A stretch of 64,000 nt of DNA. It comes from Cyclobacterium lianum. Lineage in GTDB: Bacteria > Bacteroidota > Bacteroidia > Cytophagales > Cyclobacteriaceae. Under the pieces are notes generated by a model that saw only the letters and a list, made by a program, of their open reading frames with translations, ran no database searches and was not told the DNA's origin. The translations under genes were made by a program, and so were the position numbers. Of the stretch, positions 43,031-51,956 are shown piece by piece (positions within the stretch are counted from its first letter, which is position 1; each line of letters begins with the position of its first letter). The DNA lies in assembly GCF_900143075.1 (NCBI RefSeq), contig NZ_FRCY01000005.1, positions 62,001 to 126,000 on the forward strand, in the 5' to 3' direction.

Positions 43031-43413
43031 ATGGATATGAAATATCTTGATCGAGGGTATCAAAACCTAAAAATCTGCAGAGAGCCGTCAAAGCTGCTTT
43101 TCATGCCCTACTCCCTCAAAGGTATGGGGGGCCGGCTGCTTTTAATTTCACTACTCTTTACACTGGTTTTTTGCCAACGAAAAAAAGCCTCAGAACGGGC
43201 CAGTGCCGAAGTCCAAATAAGCAATCTGTTTGAAAATTTCACCTTTTCTATGGATACCCTGATGGTGGATACAGGGGATCAACTGATCGGAGAGACAAAT
43301 ACCGAGGGGCTTTCTGCCTTGCCAAAGGGTGGATTTTCAAGGATGGCAAGCTGTGGATCCATGTTAATGTGGCGGATGAATTGGGGTTTGCCGTGATGGA
43401 TTTAAAGTTCTAA
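43031..43413 (+). pseudogene. Remnant of a DUF4221-like beta-propeller lipoprotein
   Basis: An N-terminal lipoprotein signal (LLLISLLFTLVFC) and the first ~40 mature residues (ending FSMDTLMVDTGDQLI) run straight into what looks like the C-terminal end of the same kind of protein (GETNTEGLSALPKG). The reading frame then shifts: from 43321 the next frame reads WIFKDGKLWIHVNVADELG and closes at 43411-43413. The size is ~125 residues against roughly 380 for the family. An internal deletion plus a frameshift explains this. An apparently intact relative is cut by the right window edge (63239). Family assignment is tentative. Confidence 0.55.
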
Positions 43414-43492
43414 CCGTTCCAGGATAATTAAGCAATAAAGTTTTCGATCAATAATACGGCGGACTGCAGCCCGTAGTGGAAGAATTACTGCA

Positions 43493-43711
43493 TCAATTCT
43501 CCTTCAGCTCCAAAAACACCATCCGGTAATCCTCATTATCATAATAAACATAGAGCCTGTTGAACTCAATTTCAAAGGAGAAGGCATTCTCCAACGCTTC
43601 TGTATAGGCGATATGGTGGCTTTCTTCCGGCTCTCCAGGTGAGGGGATATCCTCAGAACACGACGAAAACACAAACATCAATAAAGAGAAAAAGGCAAAA
43701 TTTCGTACCAT
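43493..43711 (-). CDS. Small lipoprotein of unknown function
   Basis: 72 residues with a hydrophobic signal and lipobox FSSC (Cys ~18). The remaining ~54 residues are acidic and contain YVYYDNEDYRMVFLEL. No family is recognised. Short length and its location between a gene remnant and a PUL enzyme leave some doubt that it is functional, but the lipobox supports it. Confidence 0.5.
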   Translation of the reverse strand: MVRNFAFFSLLMFVFSSCSEDIPSPGEPEESHHIAYTEALENAFSFEIEFNRLYVYYDNEDYRMVFLELKEN

Positions 43712-43750
43712 CCGGCCCTTTTTTAACTAAAAAACGCTTAGTTAAAGTTG

Positions 43751-44761
43751 TTAGTTTACATTGCCTCTAAATGGCTCTCCCAGTACCAGTTTATCCCCTG
43801 AATCATCGACTTCAAAAAGTTTAGGGATACGTATGTAACGACCGTTCTCTCCTACCCGGTGACTATGGACCGCCATCAGCAATTGCCCCTCAAAAGTCCG
43901 GAACAACATCCCATGTCCATAATTCGGTGGACTAAAGGGCTGTTCATCGTGAATCCAGGGACCATCCAAAGTCCCGCTTTCCGAATAAGCGACTCCCTGG
44001 GTATAATCACCAAACACCCAACTGGTCCAGATCATGCCCAGCTTCCCGGTTTGGGTTTTGAACAACCAGGGCCCGTCCGTGACCTTGTTGGGAATGGTAT
44101 CCCCTTCATCATTGCGCTCGCGGCTCCAGGGGGATTCACTGGCTTTAAAAAGCAGCTGGCTTTTGCCCACAGAACCACTCAAATCGGGTTTCAATTCGAT
44201 TTTTTCGATGGTACCGTTCCAGTTTTGCAGCCACTCGTAGCAATAAACCATATAAGGCTTCCCGTCTTCGTCCACCCAAAAAGTCCCGTCCAGGGTCGGT
44301 TTATCGGCCGGCAGATAGGTAGGGTCTTCCATGGGTACATAAGGTCCTTCGGCCTTGTCGCTGACCAAAATATGGGAGGCCCTGCGCTCAATTACATTGC
44401 CTTGTACGGTATCAATCTTTACCTCCCGGTTGGTAAAGGTGGCAAAGTTGTAGTACTTATCCTTGTAGTAGTGAAGTTCTGCAGCCCAGATCATGGGGCG
44501 GGGACCCATCCAGGAATCCGGGTCGGTTTCGACAACCCGGTACGGCCCGGTCCAATGGCCCAGGTCTTTGCTTTTCCATAGCAGGCCTCCGGTTCCGGTG
44601 ATGTAATACATGGAAGTTTTAGCGTCTGCCAAAATACAGGGATCGCTTAGCCTTATGGAATCCAGGGGAATATTTTCCCTGATTTCCGGGAGGCGGTTTT
44701 GCGAAAAGGTTCTGTACTGAAATAGAAGGATAAAGATCAATAAAGGGAATAAGGGTTTCAT
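43751..44761 (-). CDS. GH43-family glycoside hydrolase (exo-acting, secreted)
   Basis: 336 residues with a signal peptide (end near TFSQN). A five-bladed propeller of GH43 type is indicated by SDPCI with the base Asp (D40), the pKa-modulating Asp in TLDGTFWVDEDGKPY (D158), and the YGHGMLFRT segment bearing the conserved His. At the position of the usual catalytic acid Glu the sequence is VTDGPWL (D229), a feature shared by some Bacteroidota GH43 proteins. Activity as an arabinofuranosidase or xylosidase is therefore uncertain. It lies downstream of the main PUL operon and could be read from it. Confidence 0.8.
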   Translation of the reverse strand: MKPLFPLLIFILLFQYRTFSQNRLPEIRENIPLDSIRLSDPCILADAKTSMYYITGTGGLLWKSKDLGHWTGPYRVVETDPDSWMGPRPMIWAAELHYYKDKYYNFATFTNREVKIDTVQGNVIERRASHILVSDKAEGPYVPMEDPTYLPADKPTLDGTFWVDEDGKPYMVYCYEWLQNWNGTIEKIELKPDLSGSVGKSQLLFKASESPWSRERNDEGDTIPNKVTDGPWLFKTQTGKLGMIWTSWVFGDYTQGVAYSESGTLDGPWIHDEQPFSPPNYGHGMLFRTFEGQLLMAVHSHRVGENGRYIRIPKLFEVDDSGDKLVLGEPFRGNVN

Positions 44762-44842
44762 GGTTCCGGACCGGTTAAGTTGTAAAATAATGGGACAAAA
44801 ACGAAATTGCCGATTGGCTTTTTAATAAAAAGTAACACCAGC

Positions 44843-45400
44843 TTAACTTAAGAGAAGTACCTCATTCACTGGAAGTTTTTGGTCCATCAGGGTAATCTCC
44901 TCCCCGGGCAGGTATCGTTGGATGCTGGTATAAGTTCCTTCTTTTGGATTGGCATAAACTTCTATCCGATTGCTTTCCAGATCGATAATCCAGTACTCAG
45001 GAATGCGATGGGTGGCATAAAGGGGCAGCTTTACATCCTTATCAAACCTGATAGAAGCATCGGACACTTCGATGATGGCCAGCACATCGGCAGGGACCGG
45101 ATGTGCGGATGAATAATAGTCCGACCGGTATTTTAACAGGGAAATGTCCGGTTCGGGCTCATTCCTATCATCGATTTGAACCGGATTTTGAACGCCGGTG
45201 ACTGCCTTATTTTTGAACAGCTCATTCAACAAGCCGGCCAATTTATTTACTATGCCTGCGTGCTTACTTCCAATGGGACTCATCTCGTATATTTCACCTT
45301 GTATCAGTTCCAGGCGGTCATCCGGTTTCAGTATGCCCATCTCGGCCATTTTGTGGTATTCATCTACATTTATCAACCGCTTTACGACTTCAGTTGCCAT
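44843..45400 (-). CDS. Uma2-family nuclease-like protein, second copy
   Basis: 185-residue Uma2/DUF820 protein: LINVDEYHKMAEMGIL start, DDRLELIQGEIYEMSPIG with the first acidic residue, EPEPDISLLK (Asp ~79), VLAIIEVSDASIRFDKDVKLPLYA with the ExK core, then IPEYWIIDLE. It is more typical of the family than the copy at 12253. It lies among PUL genes without an obvious functional link. Confidence 0.85.
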   Translation of the reverse strand: MATEVVKRLINVDEYHKMAEMGILKPDDRLELIQGEIYEMSPIGSKHAGIVNKLAGLLNELFKNKAVTGVQNPVQIDDRNEPEPDISLLKYRSDYYSSAHPVPADVLAIIEVSDASIRFDKDVKLPLYATHRIPEYWIIDLESNRIEVYANPKEGTYTSIQRYLPGEEITLMDQKLPVNEVLLLS

Positions 45401-45566
45401 AATATTCAGCTATTTCTCTTTCTAAAGATAGTCAATTTCGAATTTAAACGCCAATATGCCATTCTAGTGGGGGAGGGGCGTTTATCACTTCTTCTTTAGC
45501 CTTACCCATAGAACGAAACGATACAACTAGATCAGCAGAGAAAATAATATTATTGGAAAGAACCAC

Positions 45567-47189
45567 TCAGTCCGATATTGCCACCCTGAATGGGGCCATC
45601 GGCAAACCTTCCTGATTAGAAACACCTGCCAGTGGGTAGTCACCCCAGGCGTAACGAATGGCTCTTGGCCTGGCGACCTCCCCGGAATAAACCAATATGT
45701 CATCTCCCTGTAAAACGGCCTCTGCCGGATAAAATACCTCATCCGAACCGGCAAGCTCAAAACCACAGGATTCACCGGTGCAATCTAAAACCAATTGCTG
45801 CCCCGGATCCTTCACCTTGACTACTACCGTATCTCCTTTGACTTGATGGGAGCTATAATAGGGGCCATCGGCCTCTATATCCCGTCCATATACTTTCTCC
45901 AGTGCCTGCAAGGCCAGCCGCCTGCCAAATTCCTGCTTGTTTTTGGGATGTACATCATAGGGATCACCAATATCAATGGATACTACCATGCCAGTATGTG
46001 GAAGCGCAAGGGCAGTTTCCTGAGCCTCCCGCAGCGGACTTCTTACAAAAGTTCTTTTTTCAAATTCATGACTGCTATAGGTGCCGGTGTTTTGAACGAA
46101 AAGAAAAGGCAAATTATCGTTCTTCCAGTAGCCCCTCCAGTCCCGGATCAGTCGCTGAAATAGCTGTGCGTACAGTTCAGGCCTTCGGGCATCGGCACCA
46201 CCCTGGTCCCAAATAAAACCCTTGATTCCGTAGGGAATGAGCGGGCTGATCATGCCGTTAAACAAAAACGAAGGTTCGTTTACGTAAAAGGGTTTTGCAG
46301 GAGGAATGGGTTCCTGATCGTTGATTCCCTTCCAGCCTGAAGCAAGTGATACTTGAAAATTACCAGAGGAATCTGCAAGGACATATTCCTCCGGAGCACC
46401 ATAAAAATTGGCTCCACCCCAGGGGTTGGAAAGGCGCAGGGTGATTTCGTTGATGCCTTTCTTTACCCAGGCTGCCGGCACCCGAATGTTTACCGGAGCA
46501 GGGTATTGGAAATATCCCAGTTCCTGGCCATTCCAATACACATGACTTTGCCTGTTCAGGAACCCAAGCTGCAATGTCAGGTCTGTGGTTGCCAACTCCT
46601 GATTCAGGTTTACCTGCTGCTTCATCCACAGCACCTGCTCATGTGCCTTTGTATCATCAAAAAGATCCAAATCTTTCCAACCCACTGCGGAATACCCGGG
46701 TTCAAGCATCTGGCGTTTGATTTCCGGATCCGGATGACTCAACTTGTTTCTCCGGATACGGTGGTGGTCGGTAGCCGCCTGTACCTGATTGCCCCAGGTT
46801 TGCGGAAAATACCGCAGGTCGGATTCCAGCTGTGGAAGGGAGTCCGCAAAATCCTGCAGCGTCTGTTCATTGGTCCAGGTCAAAATGCTGGTACCTCCCC
46901 AGGAGCTGTGGATAATGCCAACCGGAATATTCAGGTCGCGGTGCAGCTTTTTAGCAAAAAACCAGGCAGGTGCAGAAAAACCGGCCAATGATTCAGGACT
47001 GGGCTTTTCCCATCTGCCCCCCGAAAGGTTCTCAACAGGCTCGGGTGATGGAAATAGCGGCACATCAAAAAGCCGTATTTCCGGATAATTGCTATCCTCC
47101 AGCTCAGACTGTGCATCCAGGATTTCAGAATGGGGGATCCATTCCCAACCACCCATTGGATGTTGCATATTGGATTGTCCGGAACCCAA
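45567..47189 (-). CDS. Sialate O-acetylesterase-like domain, split from the GH106 frame
   Basis: 540 residues of the SASA-type esterase: GSGQSNMQHP (nucleophile Ser at residue 5), a beta-rich insert with LRLSNPWGGANF, and IWDQGGADA/VHPKNKQEFG towards the end, where the His of the dyad lies. In the usual Glu position of GxxE..(GE) the protein reads QGGAD. The domain begins without signal peptide or jelly-roll N-terminus; both the missing N-terminal strand region (SLQAARVFSDNMVLQRNQ) and linker are in the GH106 frame upstream. One extra A in the A9 tract, or a -1 shift on it, would give a single protein of 1615 residues. No convincing start codon was found other than TTG 47189, so I treat it as part of a split gene. 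Confidence 0.75.
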   Translation of the reverse strand: MGSGQSNMQHPMGGWEWIPHSEILDAQSELEDSNYPEIRLFDVPLFPSPEPVENLSGGRWEKPSPESLAGFSAPAWFFAKKLHRDLNIPVGIIHSSWGGTSILTWTNEQTLQDFADSLPQLESDLRYFPQTWGNQVQAATDHHRIRRNKLSHPDPEIKRQMLEPGYSAVGWKDLDLFDDTKAHEQVLWMKQQVNLNQELATTDLTLQLGFLNRQSHVYWNGQELGYFQYPAPVNIRVPAAWVKKGINEITLRLSNPWGGANFYGAPEEYVLADSSGNFQVSLASGWKGINDQEPIPPAKPFYVNEPSFLFNGMISPLIPYGIKGFIWDQGGADARRPELYAQLFQRLIRDWRGYWKNDNLPFLFVQNTGTYSSHEFEKRTFVRSPLREAQETALALPHTGMVVSIDIGDPYDVHPKNKQEFGRRLALQALEKVYGRDIEADGPYYSSHQVKGDTVVVKVKDPGQQLVLDCTGESCGFELAGSDEVFYPAEAVLQGDDILVYSGEVARPRAIRYAWGDYPLAGVSNQEGLPMAPFRVAISD

Positions 47190-47203
47190 CCAGACATCTC
47201 CTA

Positions 47204-50200
47204 TCAGAACATCTTTGAATTCGGCTTTTTTTTTCCGCTTTCGATACTCATGGTATGCGGCCCGCCAGCCGGGAATGCGGGTAAATCAACCTGCCATTTG
47301 CCGTTGGCTAAGACCCTTGTTTCCGCTTTTTTGTTTCCCAATTGGACAGTCACTTCCTCCCCCACGGTACCAACGCCCCAGACAGGGATGGGTTGATTCC
47401 GCTGCAGGACCATGTTGTCAGAAAATACACGCGCAGCCTGAAGCGACTGGGGTACTTTGACGGGCACTATGGTACGAAGCACAACGGGACCAAACAATCC
47501 CGAGGGTATCAATGGCACCTCTTCCCAGGGTACCCGGATATGGCTGATCCCTTTGATATTGGTTTCCCCGATATGCGTTTGGGTAAATTCTTCTCCGGTA
47601 ATGGCGTCTCCGGTAATCCGGTTGGACCAGGTATTGGCCACTTCAATCCGCAGGCTGTTGATCCCCGGACGGAGCAGATCGGTCACGTCGAAACGGTAGG
47701 GTTTGGCCCAGGTAATGCCCAGTCGCTTATCGTTTAGCCATACCTCCGCCACATGGGATAGGTCACCCAAATCCAGATAGGTTTTGGCATCCGCCTGGTC
47801 CACAGGATGAAGGGCATGTACAAATTGTTTTTCATAACGCGCTGTGCCGGAAAAATATTTAATCCCCTCCACTTCAGATGTTGTCCAGGATTTCAATTCA
47901 GGAAACACTGCCTTCTCGGGAGCACCCCAGCCTTCGGGGAAAAACACCTCCCAGGCCCCATCAATAGTCTTTTCCGGAATGCTGTTATGTATTTCCTGAG
48001 ACCCTTCTTCATCACTTACGACGAAGATACCCTCTTCCCAGACCTCTATTCCATCCGCCGTGTGGCTTATTTTTGGAGGGTGCAAACCAGCACCTGCTAT
48101 TTGTGAAAAATGTCCTGCAGCATCTCCTGGCGCAAAAACGACAAACTTGCTTTCGTAAGGAGCCAGTGTAAGGGGAAGGCTGATTTGTGCTTCATTTTGT
48201 TCATACACGCCCGCTGGCACAATCTGACCATCTACCGGATCCCAAATCTCGGTTACCTTGTCCTGCTGCCGGAAATGCAGGTTTCGGGAAAGCCATTCCC
48301 CGGTAGAATTGACAACAAAATAAAAATCAAGGTCTCCCTTTTGGTAATGGGTATAATCCAGGGTATAGAAATGCTTGTCCGCATAATCAAGATCCGGCAC
48401 CAGTCCTAATGCCTCCATTAGTTCAGTTGGGTCTGCCTCTTCGAAAATCACTGCCTCTTCCGCAATTAAATATTGCGCATCGAAGGGGTGCCAAAGTTCC
48501 TCCAGCCATCCTTCCATGTCAGGCATGCCGGTTTTTAATTTCCTTTGTGCAATCTCTTTTGGTCGGGGCCCGATGATTACCGCACCATTTTCTGCCATTT
48601 CTTTTAGTTTCAGCAATACCTCCGGATGGATTTCATGTTCTTCAGCCAGTGCCAACACGCTGAATTTCGCTCCATTCCTGGGATTAATGATCTTGCCTTC
48701 CTGCACTTCCAGCCCAAGGAGTATCTCCGTATTGACCAGTTCATAATCATAACCCGCCCCCGGGGAGAACCTGCCTCGCTTGTGCCCGCCATAGTTGGGG
48801 ATGGTATCGCCATAGTAGTAAAGAAAATCAGCTTGGAAATCGGCTTCCTGAAGAATATAGGAAACCCTGGCCAGGTATTCGTTAAAAGGTCGGATCTTGG
48901 GCCACCATACCCTTTTGTCGTTGTAATGGGTACCGGCATGGTACACGATACCCGGCACACCTGTTCCCTCAGGATTGTGGGTAGAACCGTGAACGACCAC
49001 CTTATTCATCCCTTCAGCAAAGGCCCTGTCTCCTATCGGCTTCATCTCAAAAGGCCCCTCCTGCCAGTGCTGGAAGGAAGTAAAAGCTTCCATTTCAACT
49101 ATACCAAGACCATAGCTATGAGATGCTGAGGAGACTTCTTTCACCACCCTCAGAATATCCATTCCGTCTTCGTTGTATCTGCCGTGGTTGATCCAGAATT
49201 CACCTCTGGGAATGTCCAGCCCTTTGCCTAGTGCCTTGAGGGGCTCGACTGGGACATTGTGCAGGGGAAGACCAGGTCCTCCCGCCTCACTATTATTTTT
49301 AAGACCGTGGGCATTGCAGACTTCTTTGGATTTCATGTAAAAATTCTGGATCATCAGTTCGGACAAGGTCCGCTGAAAATCAGCCCGGAAATTGGCCGTT
49401 GTTCCGGCTGAAAATTCCGCTTCCTCAAATAGTATGGGCAGTAATTTCCTGACCTGATATCCATTGATCTCCTTGAATTTCTCAGGTAGCGTAGGTGTCC
49501 AGGTAAAGCCCCTGGCCTCATAACTGGCCATATACAGGCTTTTCAGTGCCGTTTGCCTCAGATCTCCCAATACAGATTGCAGCCGATCGATCATATAATT
49601 GAAATGAAAAGCGGTAGCGTCAGCATCATAATGGTCTACGATGGGGCCTGCAGAATATTTGCTGGGTAAAACCAGGTTTTCACCGGAATTGGAACATACA
49701 TAGCGCACAATTTTCCAGTCCCCTTCGGGAGCGTCCCAATCCAACTCCTCGGTCTCCGGGTTGAAAAATTCGGAGATATCCAGAATTTCTGTGGTATCGG
49801 CCAGACTATTGCCTGAATATTCAGGAATCGCAAGCAGGGCGATCTCCTCCGCATAAACTGGTTTTCCGTCCGCCCCGAATTCGATCATCCGCTTTCTTCC
49901 CCTCGGATCCGTTTCAGGTATCTCGGGAAAGGGAATGGTAATTTTCTGTCGTTTGCCACCCGAAAGGTTGACCTTAGATTGATAAATGGATTTGGCGGCA
50001 TGCTCTGGGGTCAGCCACTTCCCGCCTGCATTCCAGCTACTGGCCGTATTCAAGCCTACTTCCAATCCCAATTTCCCAGCCTCTTCTACAGCAAATTGGA
50101 TCGTTTTAAGGGATTCCTCACCCAAAAACTCCGGACCGGTACCCACCAAAACGGTATCTCTGGATCCGATTTCAAATATGGTAAACCCGGAAACTCCGGC

Positions 50201-50413
50201 TTCTTTGAATGCATGGATTTCCTCCTTCAACCGCTGATGATCTACATGACCCCCCAGCCACCAATGGTAGACTATGGGATGGGCAGTAGCGGGCGGGAAT
50301 CGGAACCCACTTTGTAAATCCTCGTAATCCTGGCTGTTTTGTCCAAATCCAGGCAGGGAAACACCTGCGAAAATAATTGTCAGAAAAAGAAGGTAATTGA
50401 TTTTTGTATTCAT
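47204..50413 (-). CDS. GH106-family alpha-L-rhamnosidase with partial esterase domain at C-terminus
   Basis: 1069 residues with a signal peptide (end near GFGQN). GH106 features: RFPPATAHPIVYHWWLGG (~37-55), KEAGVSGFTIFEIG, and SSWNAGGKWLTPEHA (~125), then a long (beta/alpha)8 body. A galactose-binding-like beta domain near residue 880-930 (DLGDLSHVAEVWLNDKRLG) follows. The last ~85 residues are the N-terminal domain of a sialate O-acetylesterase, cut by a stop right after an A9 tract. GH106 enzymes release terminal L-rhamnose. It lies 31 bases downstream of the sulfatase in the SusCD operon, so the target is probably a sulfated rhamnosylated glycan. Confidence 0.82.
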   Translation of the reverse strand: MNTKINYLLFLTIIFAGVSLPGFGQNSQDYEDLQSGFRFPPATAHPIVYHWWLGGHVDHQRLKEEIHAFKEAGVSGFTIFEIGSRDTVLVGTGPEFLGEESLKTIQFAVEEAGKLGLEVGLNTASSWNAGGKWLTPEHAAKSIYQSKVNLSGGKRQKITIPFPEIPETDPRGRKRMIEFGADGKPVYAEEIALLAIPEYSGNSLADTTEILDISEFFNPETEELDWDAPEGDWKIVRYVCSNSGENLVLPSKYSAGPIVDHYDADATAFHFNYMIDRLQSVLGDLRQTALKSLYMASYEARGFTWTPTLPEKFKEINGYQVRKLLPILFEEAEFSAGTTANFRADFQRTLSELMIQNFYMKSKEVCNAHGLKNNSEAGGPGLPLHNVPVEPLKALGKGLDIPRGEFWINHGRYNEDGMDILRVVKEVSSASHSYGLGIVEMEAFTSFQHWQEGPFEMKPIGDRAFAEGMNKVVVHGSTHNPEGTGVPGIVYHAGTHYNDKRVWWPKIRPFNEYLARVSYILQEADFQADFLYYYGDTIPNYGGHKRGRFSPGAGYDYELVNTEILLGLEVQEGKIINPRNGAKFSVLALAEEHEIHPEVLLKLKEMAENGAVIIGPRPKEIAQRKLKTGMPDMEGWLEELWHPFDAQYLIAEEAVIFEEADPTELMEALGLVPDLDYADKHFYTLDYTHYQKGDLDFYFVVNSTGEWLSRNLHFRQQDKVTEIWDPVDGQIVPAGVYEQNEAQISLPLTLAPYESKFVVFAPGDAAGHFSQIAGAGLHPPKISHTADGIEVWEEGIFVVSDEEGSQEIHNSIPEKTIDGAWEVFFPEGWGAPEKAVFPELKSWTTSEVEGIKYFSGTARYEKQFVHALHPVDQADAKTYLDLGDLSHVAEVWLNDKRLGITWAKPYRFDVTDLLRPGINSLRIEVANTWSNRITGDAITGEEFTQTHIGETNIKGISHIRVPWEEVPLIPSGLFGPVVLRTIVPVKVPQSLQAARVFSDNMVLQRNQPIPVWGVGTVGEEVTVQLGNKKAETRVLANGKWQVDLPAFPAGGPHTMSIESGKKKPNSKMF
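47226..47234 (-). other. A9 tract / possible slippery site joining GH106 and esterase frames
   Basis: On the minus strand GG-A9-G is read GGA AAA AAA AAG CCG in the GH106 frame. It contains A-AAA-AAG, the same heptamer as the E. coli dnaX -1 frameshift site. After -1 slippage the next codons are GCC GAA TTC AAA GAT and the esterase frame is exactly in register. The GH106 stop is 6 codons past the site. Sequencing error, fixed mutation or programmed slippage are not distinguishable here. Confidence 0.55.
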
Positions 50414-50444
50414 GGTTTGGAGGTTTTGGGGTTTACATTAGTAA

Positions 50445-51884
50445 TTACCGGCTAAGGGAGCTGCCCTCAGGCAAGGGACGCCAATCCAGAAACGGATCTC
50501 CACTATCCCTGATCCATGTTGACAAGGCGGCCTTCAGTTCGTCCTTCAGGGGCTGATAACTATCTTTGTAGGCTAGATTGTGGGTTTCGCCAGGATCCTC
50601 CCACAAATCAAACAATTGCTCGTTCCGTTCTCCCTGATTGTACAGGTTGTATTTGTATCGCCGGTTTCGGATCATTCGCGCATGCCTGCCGGAGTCCAGT
50701 TTATCGTCTGCCAATTGCACCACCAAATGTTCCCGCAATGTCTTGTCGGGATCTTCCAGCACGGGTTTGAGACTTTTGCCTGTAAACCGGACATCGCTTT
50801 CTACACCGGCGTAGTCCAATAGGGTTGGGGCCAGGTCCATACCGGAGACCAGTTGGTCCCGGTTTACCCTTCCGGAGGGTATATGTCCATTCCAGCGAAT
50901 AATAAACGGTACCGTAGCTGCTTCATCGTACAAACTCAATTTGGCCGCCCAGCGGTGAGAGGCCGCACCATCTCCGTGTTCGCTGGTGAGGACGACAATG
51001 GTATTTTCATCCAGGCCTTTACTTTTCAGTGCCTCCATTATTTTCCCTATCTCTTTGTCTACCATCTCAGTGAACCTGTAATAATGATACAGGTAAGCCC
51101 GCCAGTCGTCCGGGGTGTAATCTTTGGTTAGCAACAATTCATCGCCATAATGGTCCATGAGGCGCTTTTCGGCGAGAAATTCCGGTTCATCTTCAGCAAT
51201 TTCAAAATTGGGAGGTAATGGTGGAAGCTCGTCCAATTCGTGCGCCCTGGCATACTCATCCGGCCTTCTGGGTACATGGCAGATATCATGGGGATTGTGG
51301 AGAGAAACAGCCAGTAAAAAGGGATTTTCGCCATTGTGATCCCGGATATAATTTACCGCCGCATCTGCAATAGGTCCATCGGTATCCTCGCCCAGATCCC
51401 AGGCCTCGTCCAGTGATTGGAAGGGAATCACCTTAAATCCGGAGACAGAGTCGGCATTGTTTTTTGCTGGATAGGAAAGCGGAAGGTGCCATTTACCAAC
51501 CCAGGCTGTTTGATAGCCTTGTCGCTGAAAAAGATGACCGATGGTGGGCACAGAGGAATCGATATGTGTGGAATTCCAGACCACGCCTGTTTCGTGAGGC
51601 ATTCTTCCGGTAATCAGGCTGCTTCTGGCAGGCCCGCAAACAGGGCTGGTGCAGTAAGATTCGGTGAAATACGTCCCCTCTGCCGCCAATTGATCCATGG
51701 CGGGAGTAGTCAAATGAGGGTTGCCCAGATAACTGATGGCATCATTGGTTTGCTGATCGGTTAATATGATCAGGATATTTGGTCTGCTTGCTTCGGCTGA
51801 TTTTTCCACTTTTTGGGCACACCCAGATAAAAAACAGAGGAATGCAAGAATTGAAACAACAGACAACTGATTATCGAAATGCAT
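50445..51884 (-). CDS. Sulfatase (type I, formylglycine-dependent) lipoprotein
   Basis: 479 residues with lipobox LSGC (Cys ~22). The type I sulfatase core is clear: PNILIILTDQQ with the metal Asp residues (~43), SPVCGPARSSLITGR with the formylglycine Cys83 (CxPxR), and STHIDSSVPTIG, HNPHD and SEHGDGAASHRWAAK motifs in order. It should remove sulfate ester from a sugar in the PUL substrate. An in-frame ATG at 51956 would add 24 residues but would move the signal away from the N-terminus, so I use 51884. Confidence 0.9.
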   Translation of the reverse strand: MHFDNQLSVVSILAFLCFLSGCAQKVEKSAEASRPNILIILTDQQTNDAISYLGNPHLTTPAMDQLAAEGTYFTESYCTSPVCGPARSSLITGRMPHETGVVWNSTHIDSSVPTIGHLFQRQGYQTAWVGKWHLPLSYPAKNNADSVSGFKVIPFQSLDEAWDLGEDTDGPIADAAVNYIRDHNGENPFLLAVSLHNPHDICHVPRRPDEYARAHELDELPPLPPNFEIAEDEPEFLAEKRLMDHYGDELLLTKDYTPDDWRAYLYHYYRFTEMVDKEIGKIMEALKSKGLDENTIVVLTSEHGDGAASHRWAAKLSLYDEAATVPFIIRWNGHIPSGRVNRDQLVSGMDLAPTLLDYAGVESDVRFTGKSLKPVLEDPDKTLREHLVVQLADDKLDSGRHARMIRNRRYKYNLYNQGERNEQLFDLWEDPGETHNLAYKDSYQPLKDELKAALSTWIRDSGDPFLDWRPLPEGSSLSR

Positions 51885-51956
51885 AGCAATAGGTTTATTT
51901 TTGAAATTGTTCAAACAGCAATAAGAAATGCATGGACTGAAACATTGTTTTTTCAA

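Noticed and set aside
46353-46991. 212-residue plus-strand frame inside the esterase gene
   Set aside because: Antisense shadow; no independent support.
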